A stretch of 64,000 nucleotides of DNA. Origin: Diorhabda sublineata. Its lineage: Eukaryota > Arthropoda > Insecta > Coleoptera > Chrysomelidae. The stretch is taken from the NCBI RefSeq assembly GCF_026230105.1, contig NC_079478.1, positions 15,825,653 to 15,889,652 on the forward strand, written 5' to 3'. A program made the position numbers and the translations under genes. The notes below the pieces were generated by a model. That model did not search any database and was not told the DNA's origin. It was given only the letters and a program-made list of their open reading frames with translations. Shown piece after piece: positions 46,498 to 59,649 of this stretch; within the stretch, counting starts at the first letter, position 1, and every line of letters starts with the position of its first letter.

Positions 46498-48869
46498 GCA
46501 TAGAAATACCATTAAATATTTTTAGCTACAACTTTTGGAATCGATTTTAATCAATCATTTATCTCAAAAATCATTTCTATCCATGTTATATATCTAAAAT
46601 CATTTTAAGTTTGTGAAAAAGAAGTTGTTATTAAGTACCTAGAGATATGAGTTATATAGCAGAATAGAGAATTTCTCATTTATACTGATATAATATCGAT
46701 ATTGCTCATAATTTAGGTTTCAATACCTTTATCATGAGTTAACTTAAAAATATGGAATGTATAAATTGGTTTGAGATATTTTTGTGGTACTTGGTTAGGC
46801 ATTGTTACTGTTCAAAATTTCATATTATTTTATAAATGATTTGATAATAGTTGATACAATATTTTTGTGTGTTTCTAAAATCACTGAATCTAAGTTCATT
46901 GATCGAAATTGCCCTGGGGTTGATATGCTTGGATAGTAAATTTAGGGATTGTAACTTCGAAAATGGAGTCCTAGGATTCCCAATATCGAATTTGGAGACT
47001 CAAGTTCCAAAGAAAAAATATCCATCATAAAAATATCTCAAAAAAACACAAAGAAAAGTCAAATTGTATCAATTATGATCATTAATTTGAATTTAACACA
47101 ATAAAATCAATTTTGGTACCCGTCCAAAGCAAAACCTTGTCAAATTAAAATGATAATTTTATTAAAATCCCTGGTATATAGTGTTTCATATTCACGACCC
47201 AAGAACATACAACCTGGACCGATACGAATATATTATATCGATCGAACCGATCAGTACTTGCAGGCCCTACTTTATAAATAAATACATGGTTACATGGTCG
47301 TTATAGAGATTTGATGTACGACCCGGTCTTCACGGTACTATCGAGATGATATTCGTATTGGTGGTACTCGATTCGATTTATGGGCGAGGCCATGAAGATT
47401 ATGGGCACAGGTGACCGCTGCCGGCTGTGGGTCGATTTTGGAATGCGGAAGAAACGAAGATATCACCTTCCTATTTTTTTAATCTTCTTTTCGGTACCTA
47501 GTGACAAGTGGTAATCGAAATTGGGTAACAGGTAGATGAGATGAACAAAATTGATGTTGATTAGGTATTAAAGATTCATATTTTCGAATACTATGTCCTC
47601 ACAAATATATCAAATTTCAAACGGAAATGTTGCGATGTGGGAAAGCAACTGAATATAACAATACGTCTGGACGAAGCTGTTTCCAGTACTATACCTCATA
47701 TTTTCATGTGTTGAGACATGGGGTGAAAACTTCCTCTTCCGGTTTGTCAGTGTGCTACCATAACCGTGCAGTTTGTCGTAAATTATGGATATTGACAAAT
47801 ATGTTAATGTTAAAGTTAAAGTTTTCTTCAAGAAAGAGTTGAAATCTACTTATAGTGATAATTCCCACTTGCATGAGATGTTACAATCCTTTGCAAAGGT
47901 AAAAATTCAAGACTTATAAAATGAAATGTATCCATAAACAACCGTTTTCCGTGAGAAACTGTAATAATAATAGAAAATGTTTAGGAAGATAAAGAAGTAT
48001 GATCTGCTCTGTTTTTGAACTTAGTCCAGGTATTTGATGAGATTTAGTACAAGGGGCTAATAAATGAAATAAATTCTCACAAAACAATATGTATATATAA
48101 TAAGAATATATAATAGGAAACTGAAATCTAAGAACTCAAACAAGTAAAGGCATATGCATATGATTTACCGAAAATTAATTATATAAAAATTATTATACTT
48201 GCAAAAGAATCTGCATAAATGTTTCGAACAACCATCACAAAACTTAAATTTTATCTAGATATCTAATAATAATCAAAACTAACCAATCGCAATTAATGAA
48301 ATAAAAGTGCCACAGTAAACTAACTAGAAATGAATCTAGATGCTAAATTGAAAAGATCTTGTGAAAAAACAAATAGTAAACTTCTCGTATACAAGCAGTT
48401 TCTAGAATCCATTAGTATATAAATGGGCTACAAATTAGGATCTGTGCAAGTCGAACCAATATACTATATTACAATAAATGAGGAGATGTGACTTAAGCCA
48501 TGAAAATAAGCTATATAATCATATTAATATAAAGGTGATCTGAAGAGACAAGAGAGAAGAAACAAAACCGTCGAGGCTATTTTATTGGTTACGTTATTGC
48601 ACTGGATTGAAAGAGGGATTGAAAGAGCCCTATGCAATACCGTGACCTTCGGGGTTGTTACAGAAGTTTCAGTCTCCAAGTTGCCTTCAACAAGGGATGT
48701 TGCGCGCTTTTGTTACATAATGATTTATCACTCTCTATTGAATTAAATATACAAAATATCTTAACTTCTAAACGTAACAAGTCAAAAAGTTACGTTATTG
48801 AATGTAGATTAGTTGACTGAAAGTACGCAAAGAGTTGAGTTTTTGAAGTTGGCTCGTTATTACACGTAG

Positions 48870-50092
48870 AAAAGTTAATGGAATAGGCTGAAACCGAAAG
48901 ATTTTTATAGTTGTCACCTTATTGCTTGTGGAATAACCACTGCGAAACAGGCACCGTGGCACAATCTGGCAGACGAAGAGAAGAAAGAAGAACTGAAAAG
49001 TGAATATAACTTGCATTTGAAAGAGAAAGAACGCCTAGAGAAAAATTGGGACAAAGAATTCTCAAACGATAACGTAATTGTCTGTTGCTATGACTTACAA
49101 GCAGCTTTTCCTACGCCTCAAGGTGAGGCATCTGTATTCAACTACAAGAGTAACTTGTTATCGTACAATATATTCATTTACAATATAAAAAATGGAGAAG
49201 CAGTAAACTACGTATGGCATGAAGGTGATGCAAATAGAGGCGCTAACGAGATAGCTACTTGCGTATATAAATTTATTGAACAAATTGCTACTTCAACTGA
49301 TAAAAGACTAAACTTCATCTTCTTTTCTGACAACTGCAGCGATCAACAAAAGAACAAGTACATTTTTGTAATGTACATGTTGTATTTAAGAATATTCAAA
49401 AACATTGAATCCATTTCTCATAAGTTCCTTGTCACTGATCATACGCAAAATAAAGGCGATTGCGTACATTTAGTAATAGAAAAAGCAGTCAATGGGGAAG
49501 AAAGTCTGGACCAATTTATGTACCTAGTCAATTTGTACAAATTGTTAGAACAGCAGAAGTTTGAGAGCCTTTCTACGCCGTAAATGAGCTGAGCTTCAAT
49601 GATATTCTTGAATTTAAAAACCTGACCAGCTTTTTAAGGAACAACTTTGATGTAGATAATTTCAAAAGAAAATTTTTATTTTCTGAAATAAAATCCTTCA
49701 TGATAACTAACGAAAATCCTTTCCAATTCTATTACCAAATTTCTTTTGATATCGAACTTGGGATGGTGGACATTCTTTCGCACTCATCTTCTAGCATCCT
49801 CCATCAAGCTACGTCTCAACCAGCTCAAGTTCGGAGAACCGCAAGGAAAAGAAAATCATGTACGAATGACACATTGAAAGATGAAGACCCCCGGGATAAA
49901 TGACTGAAGTTCCTTGATAAATGGGATTGTGAAAAAGCTTACCTACTGGTATTTCCCAAAACAAAAAAAATGACTTATTGACTTTAGTAAACAGTGGAGT
50001 TGTCCCTGAAACATATCGACAACTTTACGAAAATCTACCAATCCAAAAGCTTAATAAGAAGAAAAGGCCAACTGTATCAATCGAAGAAGACT
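48870..50092 (+). pseudogene. DUF7869-like insect gene, frameshifted
   Basis: From about 48890 the plus strand reads CHLIACGITTAKQAPWHNLA, then a Lys/Glu-rich helix, then VIVCCYDLQAAFPTPQGEAS, NYVWHEGDANRGANEIATCV, NFIFFSDNCSDQQKNKYIFV and ISHKFLVTDHTQNKGDCVHL. The Asp-bearing blocks YDLQAAF, FSDNCSDQQKN and HTQNKGD are those of a family common in insect genomes, annotated as DUF7869 and possibly a nuclease-fold transposase. The first frame stops at 49583. A frame change near 49560 restores PFYAVNELSFNDILEFKNLT and KSFMITNENPFQFYYQISFD, and a second change restores SGVVPETYRQLYENLP before the true end at about 50092. The upstream half is missing or in exons not found. I call it a pseudogene, though a sequencing error cannot be excluded. 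Confidence 0.65.
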
Positions 50093-50099
50093 GATTTCA

Positions 50100-50680
50100 A
50101 AATTATGTATATTTTACATTTTGTTTTAGAGCAAAGTACTTGCTGCGACAATCCTCAAATTAATGTTCAAGCTAATGAAAGACTGAATTCGTGTTATGTT
50201 CCTCGTCAACGTCAACTATTTGACCTTTGAGTTCTTTTCAAAATAAAATATTAATTCTAATATTACTTTTAAAAAGTTTATATACAATAAAAGTTTAAAA
50301 ATTCGATATTTCTTATTCATATTTCCTATTTTTTACTATTTTTATCATATAGGAGTAGGTGTAATATGTATTTTTACTGAATGCATTATTCAAAAAGCTT
50401 ATAATTCTGAAAAAGCAATAAAAAATATAAAACTGACATTACAATTTGAATCGTACTTTCAGTGAAGACTGTGACAACTGAAAAATTTTTTTTTGATTTT
50501 TTAAAAACCATTTTTGATAAAAAAAATGTGAGATATTTCTCAATTCAAATATGGCTTTCAGCTAAAATATCGGTTGAATAAGTGGAGAAAAAATCTTTCA
50601 GAAATACTAAATATTCATCTTAGAAGAACTGAAACACTTTAAAGTCGATTTTCTCGAAACGACCTTTTTTTTAGTTTTCA
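50100..50680. other. Non-coding stretch
   Basis: No supported feature was seen. Confidence 0.4.
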
Positions 50681-50689
50681 CAGTATTAT

Positions 50690-51135
50690 TTCGAGTAATG
50701 AAATCATATTTGAAGTATGCGTTGGTGATAGTGGGAGTAATTTCATAAGAACTAAACAAGAAATGTTTCTGAATGACAGTTATAAAAATTAAATAAGGTT
50801 TGGGGCTCATGTTCTGATTTGGGGATTCATATCAGGTACTACAGCAAAAAACTCACACTTCGTGAAATGTATCATGATATGTTCCTAAATGTGCTTCAAG
50901 GTTACTTAACACCTTAAATTTGAGACATGTGTTAAAATAATATTTTCTAGCAAGACATCAAAAAATATTTCAGTTTTAAAATCTATTAGTACAAATTTCT
51001 TGCCGCAAGGGTTGTTCCAGAATTGCGAGACTGCCTCTAAGCAATTTTAAACAATTTTACACTAAACTATTACCAGATTTCACGAGAAAATATACCAATG
51101 CGGATAGAAGCATTTACAGAAGTGATTTTTAAAAA
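50690..51135 (+). pseudogene. Tc1-like transposase remnant
   Basis: The plus strand gives SGSNFIRTKQEMFLND, then HVLIWGFISGTTAKNSHFVK, matching the VMVWGCISxxG block of Tc1 elements. About 180 bp later ISRENIPMRIEAFTEV resembles the SMPxRIxAVIxxKG C-terminus. The Asp and Glu catalytic blocks between them are not recognisable. Confidence 0.55.
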
Positions 51136-51139
51136 CTTT

Positions 51140-52420
51140 ATAAAATGGATGTATCATATGTTATCAAAAATACATGACATTTTCCATTCAATTTCGGTCA
51201 AAAATTGAATTTTATTAAAAATCATAACAATCATAGTTGCTCCTGAGAGCTCGTAAGAATATGGTGTTAACGGTAAAAATCACAGTTACAAATGGTTATG
51301 TATTTTGTGATAGCAAATGAAAGAATTTGGATAGTTTGAAAAACTACAATGAAAGAATACATGTCTACAATCACCCTTACATTTCTTTCATGTCCTCATA
51401 AATTCCAAACTAATAAAAACAGAGAATTGCGCCTTCCACTATAAAATTAATAATAAGAAATCACTAAATTGAAAACTTGGATTAATTTATATTTGGAAGC
51501 CTATATACTTTTGCCTCAATGTTCAGATTATTTTGGAGCTTGTCACTAATTGGCATGTTGTAAACCATCATTATATAAACCAGTTTCATTCAAATTTCAC
51601 TTAGATGTTCTAGAAAAAGTTTATGTACGTTAATTTAATTCCAATTCATTATACAAATAGATTAATTTGCCTGTGTTTAATAACGTCAAGTGACGGCGGA
51701 ACTAATTGATCTAGTAAGTGAATGGACGAACAATGTGACATATTGCTTAATTTTTTTTTTAATTTGTTATTTTGATTGATCTGTTGAATGCTAACACACT
51801 TGACGAAGGAATATACAGAGCATTTTACGGGTAATCAACCTTTACAAATAAATCCAAAAGCGTCACTTTTATAAAAAAAAGAGGGATAGGTCAAAATAAT
51901 GGTACATAAAATTAAATTCAAAACTATACTTTATCAAATCAATTATACAGATACTTTGAGTTAACACCGAAAACAGTTCAATATCAAACAAATTGGAATA
52001 GAAATGATAAATTATTCTAAAACTTCACTCCCATTTGTTTCTATACTAGGACACAAAGTTTCAAAAAGCTTTTCACATATTATGTTATTGTCTATTTATC
52101 GATAGTCCTAAAAATCTGACTGACATAAATCATCCAACGATGCAGCTGAGTAAATTAAATCTTCATTTATCTTCACTTTCTACAATTCTTCCATTCTTTA
52201 GGATAATCATTGAGAGTGAGTTAAATTATTCACGAAAAATATGGGACACTAGAATTCTACAAAAGCGTTTAATTTTTGTTTGGTTGGCAGCTAAGTACTT
52301 TCGCTTTTTACTGATAGAGAGCTTTATTTTTTGAATAACTTATGTTAGTGCTGTACATTGCCGTTTGTCACGTGATACTGGGCACATTGACATAACTTTG
52401 GAAGCAAGTAATACATGATT
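51140..52420. other. AT-rich non-coding stretch
   Basis: No supported feature was seen. Confidence 0.4.
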
Positions 52421-52429
52421 TTTAGAAGT

Positions 52430-53240
52430 TTATCGTGCTGATTGCTTTACGTGTCAGAATTGGTATAAAAAATTCCGTTGTGGAAATTTTTCCCTCGACG
52501 TTCTGATCGGCGTAGTGAACTTGATGATGACCAAATCAAAGTCATAACTGAAGAGGATCATCATATAACTCGTTCGAGGCTACAATTATCGCACACAACA
52601 ATTGAAAAGCACTTCAATGTCTTGGGATAGTTAAGAAGTTTGATATTGATTGATATTTGGGTACTTCGCGAATTGAAAGAAATTCATTTAACACAAAGAA
52701 TCAACATTTGCGGTATGCACCTTAAATGAAATGACATCGACCCTTTCTTGAAAAAAATCATCACTAGGAAAAATGAACCCTATAGAGTAACATGGTTCGG
52801 AAACGATCATGAAGCAAACTATGAGCCAGCACAAACCCCTTAGAAAGCTGAAAAAAACAAAAAAGTCCATGCTGTCAGTTTGGTGTGACTACACAGGTAT
52901 TTTTTGAGCTTCTTTCAAGGAACCAAATGATAAATTCTGATCTTTACTGTCAATTAATGGAACTGGATGAAGGAATCAAAGATAAATGGCCAGAATGGTC
53001 AAATCGAAAAGGTTTGCTGCTCCACCATGATAATACAAGGCCTCACACATCTTTGGTAACTCGTGGAAAACTATTGGAGCTTGACTGGGAAGTGACGCCA
53101 CATACCTCATATAGCCCTGATCTGGCACCATCTTATTACCATTTATTCCGAAGTTTGCAGAATTCGTTGAATGGTTTTTTGCTGATAAGGAACAGAAATT
53201 TCATGAGCGCGGAATCATGAAGCTGAAAGAAAGATGACAA
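52430..53240 (+). pseudogene. irritans-type mariner transposase, decayed
   Basis: Early blocks read WYKKFRCGNFSLDVLIG-like and QSTTIEKHFNVLG-like sequence with frame changes. From 52885 an open frame of 111 codons gives NQMINSDLYCQLMELDEGIK, NRKGLLLHHDNTRPHTSLVT and YSPDLAPSYYHLFRSLQNSL, clearly the C-terminal half of a mariner. The second Asp (HHDN) is present. The third, normally SDYHLF, is Tyr here (SYYHLF), so the copy is inactive. RGIMKLKER ends it near 53235. Terminal repeats were not clear. Confidence 0.85.
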
Positions 53241-53359
53241 AAGGGCATTCAGCAAAATGTAAAATATATAATTGATTAAAATATTTTCTTTGTTTAAAAA
53301 AAGTGTTTTATTTTATATTACCGGAATTACTTTGTCGTCAATATATTTATAATACTATA

Positions 53360-53920
53360 GGCCTTCAAGATCCATCTTCTTTTCTCATCAAGCTCTAGGT
53401 GATTTCACAATTCTTCTCCACAACTTTGCAATCCAATTCGGTCTACCTGTCTAACATCTTCTACCACTATATTTAAGAATTTTTCCTGGACCTTTGTCCT
53501 CTCCTTCTACTGATTTCCCTTCCTCAATGACACTTTTTGAAATCTATTTTCCGATCTTTGTACGCCCCAACCATCTCACTCTATGAGCTTGTACGTATCA
53601 TGTTAATTAAAAGTATCTATAACTATCCTTCATTTCTTGTTTGGTTCTCCTCCAAAGTGTTCCAATTGTTTTATTGCTCCAAAAATTTTCTTTGGCATAT
53701 TTCTTTTTCCATAAAACGAGTTTTGTTTCTTCTGCCTTCATTGATGTTTCACTTCCGTATGTAAATGTTTATCGTATTATTGTTATACTCTATATATACT
53801 CTAATTTTTATTGCTCTATATAAAATTTTTTCAGCCTTTTCTAGGTTAGAGAATGCTCTTTCCATTTCCATTTTTGTTCTGGTTATTAAAACTAAATCGT
53901 CTTGCACATGCAACTGTTAT
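53360..53920 (-). pseudogene. LINE C-terminal fragment
   Basis: The minus strand reads TFTYGSETSMKAEETKLVLW, NFWSNKTIGTLWRRTKQEMK and VQAHRVRWLGRTKIGKQISK. This matches the widely conserved LINE tail LTYGCEAWTL..., RRTNxEL..., VKAQRLRWLGHVxRM. Stops and indels are present. The reverse transcriptase itself is not recognisable upstream. Confidence 0.65.
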
Positions 53921-53929
53921 GGTTAGGTG

Positions 53930-56900
53930 ATAACTAAGTTTTATTGTTTGTATTTCGCTACCAAAACATAAATAATATAATAAAACACCCACCACTTTGG
54001 CGATTTGATTATTTTCTTTTGGAATTAATAGCGATCAACGACTAGCTGGTGCTATAACGGATTTATTACTTTTCTTATTCAACAATGTCCATAAAACTTA
54101 CGTTCACCATGCTTTAGTCTTGATTGAAATATTAATAACGTCATCTAGTATAGTAACCAAATATGTAATTCATGAGTTCAAATTGAAAAAATTTGAGTAT
54201 AAGGGCAAGTAATGGAACGATCTGAATTATTCATAATGATCTAGTGATATTTGAAAAAGTAGTTGTCATTTATTTCATATTCACTGCTATATTTAATATT
54301 TGACTAATAAAAGTTTCCAAATTCAAAGTGTTGTTTCAAAGTACAACTATGTAAACTATGCATTTCGCTTCTTTTAATATGGAACTGTCAGTGTAGGTGA
54401 TTCTAAATTAGTACCAACACGAATAGCAACTATTTCAATACCTGAAATCGCTGTATCTAATTCTCACATGTCGTTTTACCCTGTTTCGATTAATAGCGCT
54501 CTTCCATCCTTCTAATCTCATCTATTGTAATACGTAGCAAAAGCTTCACATCTTCAATTTTAACTTCCACGTATTTATTTGTCTTTGTCCACATGAGTTC
54601 TATAGTGTACAGCTCACAACAATTCCATTCACGACGTCCTGATTGTAATTGGCTGGATGTGGTTTCACACACTTTCACACAAACATTATTTTTACTTGTG
54701 TGGCCGCTCCAACGACTACTATGCAACCTACCTAACCTAACCATATGTAACAAATTCTAATTCGGAGTTGCGTCTCATATCCTCATGATTCACAACATTT
54801 TTTTTAGCTTATTGTTGGCAAACCTATCGATAAACCGTCAATACAAACGTCTTATGACCTTTAGAATGCAGAAATGGTAGAATAACTGAGATTTTCTACC
54901 CTCAAATACAGAAATCATTCAAATTCAACTGAGCTTTGTAAAGGGGTCATCTGAAAAAATTATGCGAAAGAATTATATTCGATTGTTATTCAGTTAAAAT
55001 GAAATTCACAATTTTAATTAATATATTTCTTCTGAAATGAATTGAAAAAAGCTTAGAAGAGTTATCATATTTAATTATCAAAATACCTAATGTTTCCATC
55101 AGATGGTTAAATTGTTTCTTCAAAGTATCGAATAGAAATTCTAGAAAAAGTATCCGAGCTGATCAACAACTCACACAATAGGTAAGGCTTTAAGGAGAAT
55201 ACTTTCAAAATTGGTCGTTAGAAAAGATACTCACTTAGAGCGTTACTTATAAATGCAATAGAATTCGGTTAATAATTAACTCGATTACTTAATCACAACA
55301 AAATTGAATTATAGTAATGGAAGCACCAGTGCAAAAGGTCTGTTTACAAATAAACTCCAAATCCCCACTAACCAGGGTAGAAAATATTTGCTACAAGAAA
55401 ACTTTTTTACTAAAAATATTAGAATAGTGATACGTATCCCTCGTAGTTTGATATGAAATTGTTGATTGATAATGTAGTTAACTTATTTTTAGTTCATTAT
55501 AGTTAATGAAATAAGCAACAATGTAATCAATTCGTTACGTCTACTGCTTAAATAACCAGAAAATATAAATCAGACACTCTTCATTATCCACTCTCTATTT
55601 TATTGATTGATTAATTTTGGTAATTAAGTATAAATTGTAAGTTTCAGAAAGAGATATAATTAGGAGATATTTTTGTCTAATTATTTCCTAATTACATTTG
55701 CTCTAGATTATATCGTGACACTTCTAACAGTAAATTTTGTTGAATTGTAAGCTAATGAATGAAAATTTACAAGTATACGCAACATGAGTTGTTTTGATGA
55801 TGTTACGAATCAGAATATAACCAAAAATAGAGAAAAATCGATTCTATACTTCACAAAAAACATCGAAGTTTTCGGTATTTAATTTATCTCACCAAAAAAG
55901 TTTTCTTATCAAGAAACCAATTATTGAATTTATTGGATTATCGGGTTCTAAAATGGTAGAAGCTAGTTTGAGATTGAGGCACCATCATTATCCCAAAAAT
56001 TAAAATATTTTTATGATAATGATAAATATTTTTAACGTTTTCGAACCTATAAAAATAGCACTAGGCTTTCCTCATCAATAATTTGAAACAGTTCTTATAC
56101 TTATATATACATAAATATTTCATATTCTGCTATGAACAGTGAAAATAAATTGCGGTCAGCCCCGTATGAGCCCTTACAGGAACCACGGGATTCAGTACAA
56201 TTATGAGTTGTGACGTTATTTTTTTGTGTATCCACCACGAATCAAATTTATTAAAATGAAGTATCTTCCACGTATTCGTTAGAAGATAAAAACATAACGT
56301 GAAAAACTAGCATGGAAGATTTAGGAAAAATTAATCTACACAAATAATATATTTTAGTTAATATGTATTGAAAGAAACGAATAATAAGAATATTGATGAG
56401 AAAAGACGCATTTTAAATATAATTATCAATTGAATTCGTTTTTTCGATACATTCAAATAAGCTGGTTAGACCTCACAAAACTGAGGCAGTGATAATCAGA
56501 GGGATTTTTCAATAACTCATAAACTTTGATTATAAATTGATAGGGAACTAAAATAACTAACATTCTTATAAATCAACGGTGTTCAAAAGAACATCTAAAG
56601 ATATACAAAGTGACCTTGAATGCACGCTGAGCTCTAGCATGAAGAAGTCACCGTTACCGGGGAAACTACAGATGTACGCAACAGTTTATAGCTCGTTATT
56701 GTTTTGCACTTGATCACTAATGGAAAACTATTGGAGCCTAGTAAATCCATTCGATCGTTATGCAAATATAATAGCCGATAGAATTTTGAAAGAAATTGAT
56801 CTCCTAATTATAAAAAGAGCTCAATTGATCAAAGTTATGACAGTCCTTCAGTCAAAAGTGGCTCTCACCAAATTAATTTGATAATATCTACAGCATCAAC

Positions 56901-57650
56901 ATTCAACAAATCTGTGAGGATTTTTCCCGTACACTGATATAAAAGTAAGAAACTCAAATATTAGATAAAATAGTCCACAAGAGATTACCACGATCGTCAC
57001 AGGCTAAGTAAAATTGCCACTCAAGAGAAGTTAACACTGTTTACGAATACAGAAAAAACTTATATATAGAGACATTAAGTTTCTCATTGGTCATTTTATC
57101 TTTATGATAAGAGTTATTTAGTTTTATTATTATCTAATTTCAGTTCAATTTAACGCTCGTATTTGATATTTTGTAAGTTTGAGACTGCACGCTTACGTAA
57201 ATTATAGCATTGTTGTCAGTTTTTTTACAAATTTGCAGTTTTGAATCTGACCGTTTAAAGTAAGGCAAAATCGAGGCAAAAAAGTCAGTTACAGATGTAT
57301 AGATGGAACCAAAAAAATCCACCTTAAAAATGAGCGCCTAATGGATTTCAACTATCGTTCTTATTGAAATGTATCAATCCTAAATGAATGTCATGTGACG
57401 TGTATCGTCGTGGAGTTAAATTAAGAATCGTGAACTATTTTTTATTACCCACAGTCCGTGTGAACTAGACATTTTCCAGAGATGACACGAAAATAGAATC
57501 GTTTTTAATCTTTTTTTTAGCATCACCTTCTTCTAAACTAACGGCCCGCCACTGTATATAAATCCATTTTACTTATATTTTAAATGAAATATATGAATAC
57601 CAATAGTATGGACCACTGAAACTGCAGTTTTTTACATTGTTTTATGTGAA
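53930..57650. other. Long non-coding stretch
   Basis: No gene could be supported. A minus-strand frame at 54490-54753 (87 codons) starts beside a GGTTAGGTTAGG motif common in insect genomes, and its product resembles nothing I know. Confidence 0.4.
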
Positions 57651-57656
57651 TTTAAT

Positions 57657-58238
57657 CAGTTTCACTTTTATGCGTACTCTCAGCGGAAGTAAAAGTACTT
57701 TTACCTCTTTTGCCAATAGCAGCAAGATGAAAATCAAATTTTTGGATTGACCAATGCACTTTCAAATGTTTCATGAAAAGCATATTTATTGTATTCATTA
57801 ATTCACATACCTTTTCTTTCTAAAAACACTTTTTTATTAAATGGATGAACTTCTTTCTACCTTTTTCAATAATAATTTTGTTATAAGAACTAACATTTTT
57901 ATTGTAATGTTATTTGCTGCTTTGAAAAATCTTTTGTAATTTTAAAACTCAAAAAATAATAAGACTCTACCAGTAGCAATATCTGTGTAAAATACAGTTA
58001 TTAGAACCGTCGAATGGTTTACACACAAAAGCATTTAACGAGATTTAATGTATTTCATCACAATAAATGCCTTATTTCAATTATGATCAAATCAAATAAT
58101 AAGAGTTTGTTCTCTATCAGTAAAATATTCTTTAATCCGTTTTTCAATCCACAAGTTTCATTTATATAACTGTATCTCGTTGCTCATGCTAACTAAGAAC
58201 TTTTACTTCTGCTGAGAGCATCAGTAAAAGTGAGACTG
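57657..58238. mobile_element. MITE with 40-bp inverted termini
   Basis: The left end CAGTTTCACTTTTATGCGTA, continuing through CTCTCAGCGGAAGTAAAAGT, is the inverted complement of the right end ACTTTTACTTCTGCTGAGAG through AAAAGTGAGACTG, with about six mismatches in 40 bp. The interior of about 500 bp is AT-rich and non-coding. No target-site duplication was evident. Confidence 0.75.
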
Positions 58239-58944
58239 GTCTATAATGAGGGTATTTATTTATTTTAATTTTTATACAAGTAAAAAAAAACAATTTCTTC
58301 CATTATGGTGAACGCAGCTTCATACATTAGTGTGAGGGCGGTACACAAATTATCACCTCTCTTCAAGAGGGGTGTACAATCTAAAAGCCATAATCTGCCA
58401 TTTTAGTTTATACACTAGAGTCTCACTAATTAAAACTAATTCAGATCGAATCCTGTTCGTAGTAATGAAAATTCGTATCACGAATTTTGTCACATAATGC
58501 CATATCATTACCCTTTTAAAGGGTATTTAGAGTTTGATGTATGAAATATTGGTCAGACGCTAAATAATCTTATTCAGCATCATATATTATTTCAAATTTT
58601 TGATATCTTAAACTGCAATTTAAAATATTTAGTTTAACAGAACTAACAGCACACATTATGTGACATTAATTAGAAATGAGTTCGTGATCAGTGACCTTCG
58701 ACTAGAGCAGAAGTTCCTAAACTTTTTATTCGTAAATTGTAACTCAAAAAATCAGATGTAGCTATGGAAATTCAAGTACACTCCTGTTGTAGAGCTTCCC
58801 GTGTATACACTAAATATAAAGCCGCATTCATCTTCCGTTTCCAGCTATATATGACGAGTCAGTCAGTCAGTATGTGCCTTTACGAATGGTGTTTAGTATG
58901 GTTTTTGATATTCTATACTTGTCCCCGCTATTCGCTCATCATGA

Positions 58945-59640
58945 GAAACTCTTGAAAATACTTGACAAAGACGAAAATGCAACTCAGTTATCAAGAGAAA
59001 TCTGTGTCGACAAAGAAACAATTTCCGATTTTGGAAAAAATTAAAAATAACTCAACCAATTTTGTACCACCACAAGTGAACAAATTATCGAAAAACATAC
59101 CAAAATGAAAGTATCTTCTCACGAATATTTGGAAAAAGTACTATATTTATGGTTAACCCAAGATGGACAGAAAGGATTCCCTAACACTGACCCCCTGAGA
59201 AAAACGCGCTGCAATTTAACAAGACTTTGAATGGTGAATCGTTTATTAGATATTGGAGATCTTCACAAGGTCGAAGAAATTATCTGTCACATGCCACAAT
59301 TACTGTATATCGCGAGTTAGACAGAATTCAACTTTTAAGCATCACTTTACCAAAGTCACGAGAGGAGCAGATGATTCGAAATAAAAAAAAACAACAACTA
59401 ACTGCATCAGCTTCCACTGATTATTATTAGAAAAATTTAACAAAAGCACGGTATTCTAAAAACGTGAAGGTTTTTCCTATTCTTCATCATAAACAAAATA
59501 AAACTTGGGCGGATCGTCTCTTGTTCTACGATTGGTTACTATGCTACATCATAACTAGATAAAACGAAACTTTTTGGTTGTCTTATCAAAGTTTATCAAA
59601 GAACCAAGTAACAAGATTGTTCCTAGCTTTGCCGCAATCC
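58945..59640 (+). pseudogene. pogo/Tigger-like transposase remnant
   Basis: The plus strand gives DENATQLSREICVDKETISD and, after a stop, KVSSHEYLEKVLYLWLTQDG with KGFPNTDPL. These are the HTH (VxxLAxxxGVxKxTISD) and CENP-B-like (YExLDKALYLWFxQxRxKGxPISGPL) regions of pogo/Tigger elements. Later KNVKVFPILHHKQNKTWADR fits less well. No DDE catalytic block is recognisable. Confidence 0.6.
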
Positions 59641-59649
59641 CTTGTTTTG

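Larger units (their letters stand above)
44610..48830. other. Long non-coding stretch with weak repeats
   Basis: No exon could be supported over 4.2 kb. It contains a pair of direct repeats near 46.1-46.5 kb, an inverted AGGTCA motif at 46095-46115, and a short block richer in GC at about 47310-47465. Confidence 0.4.

Noticed and set aside
49011..49583. Reading the DUF7869-like frame as a complete 190-aa gene
   Set aside because: The family continues past its stop in two other frames up to about 50092, and conserved sequence also precedes the start in the same frame, so the open frame is only a part.
54726..54742. CCTAACCTAACC, an insect-telomere-like motif
   Set aside because: Two units only. 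GGTTAGGTTAGG is scattered widely in insect genomes and does not mark a telomere.
54490..54753. 87-codon minus-strand frame (MLHMVRLGRLHSSRWSGHTS)
   Set aside because: No known family, no splice signals and no homologous frame in the window; probably chance or part of an unidentified repeat.
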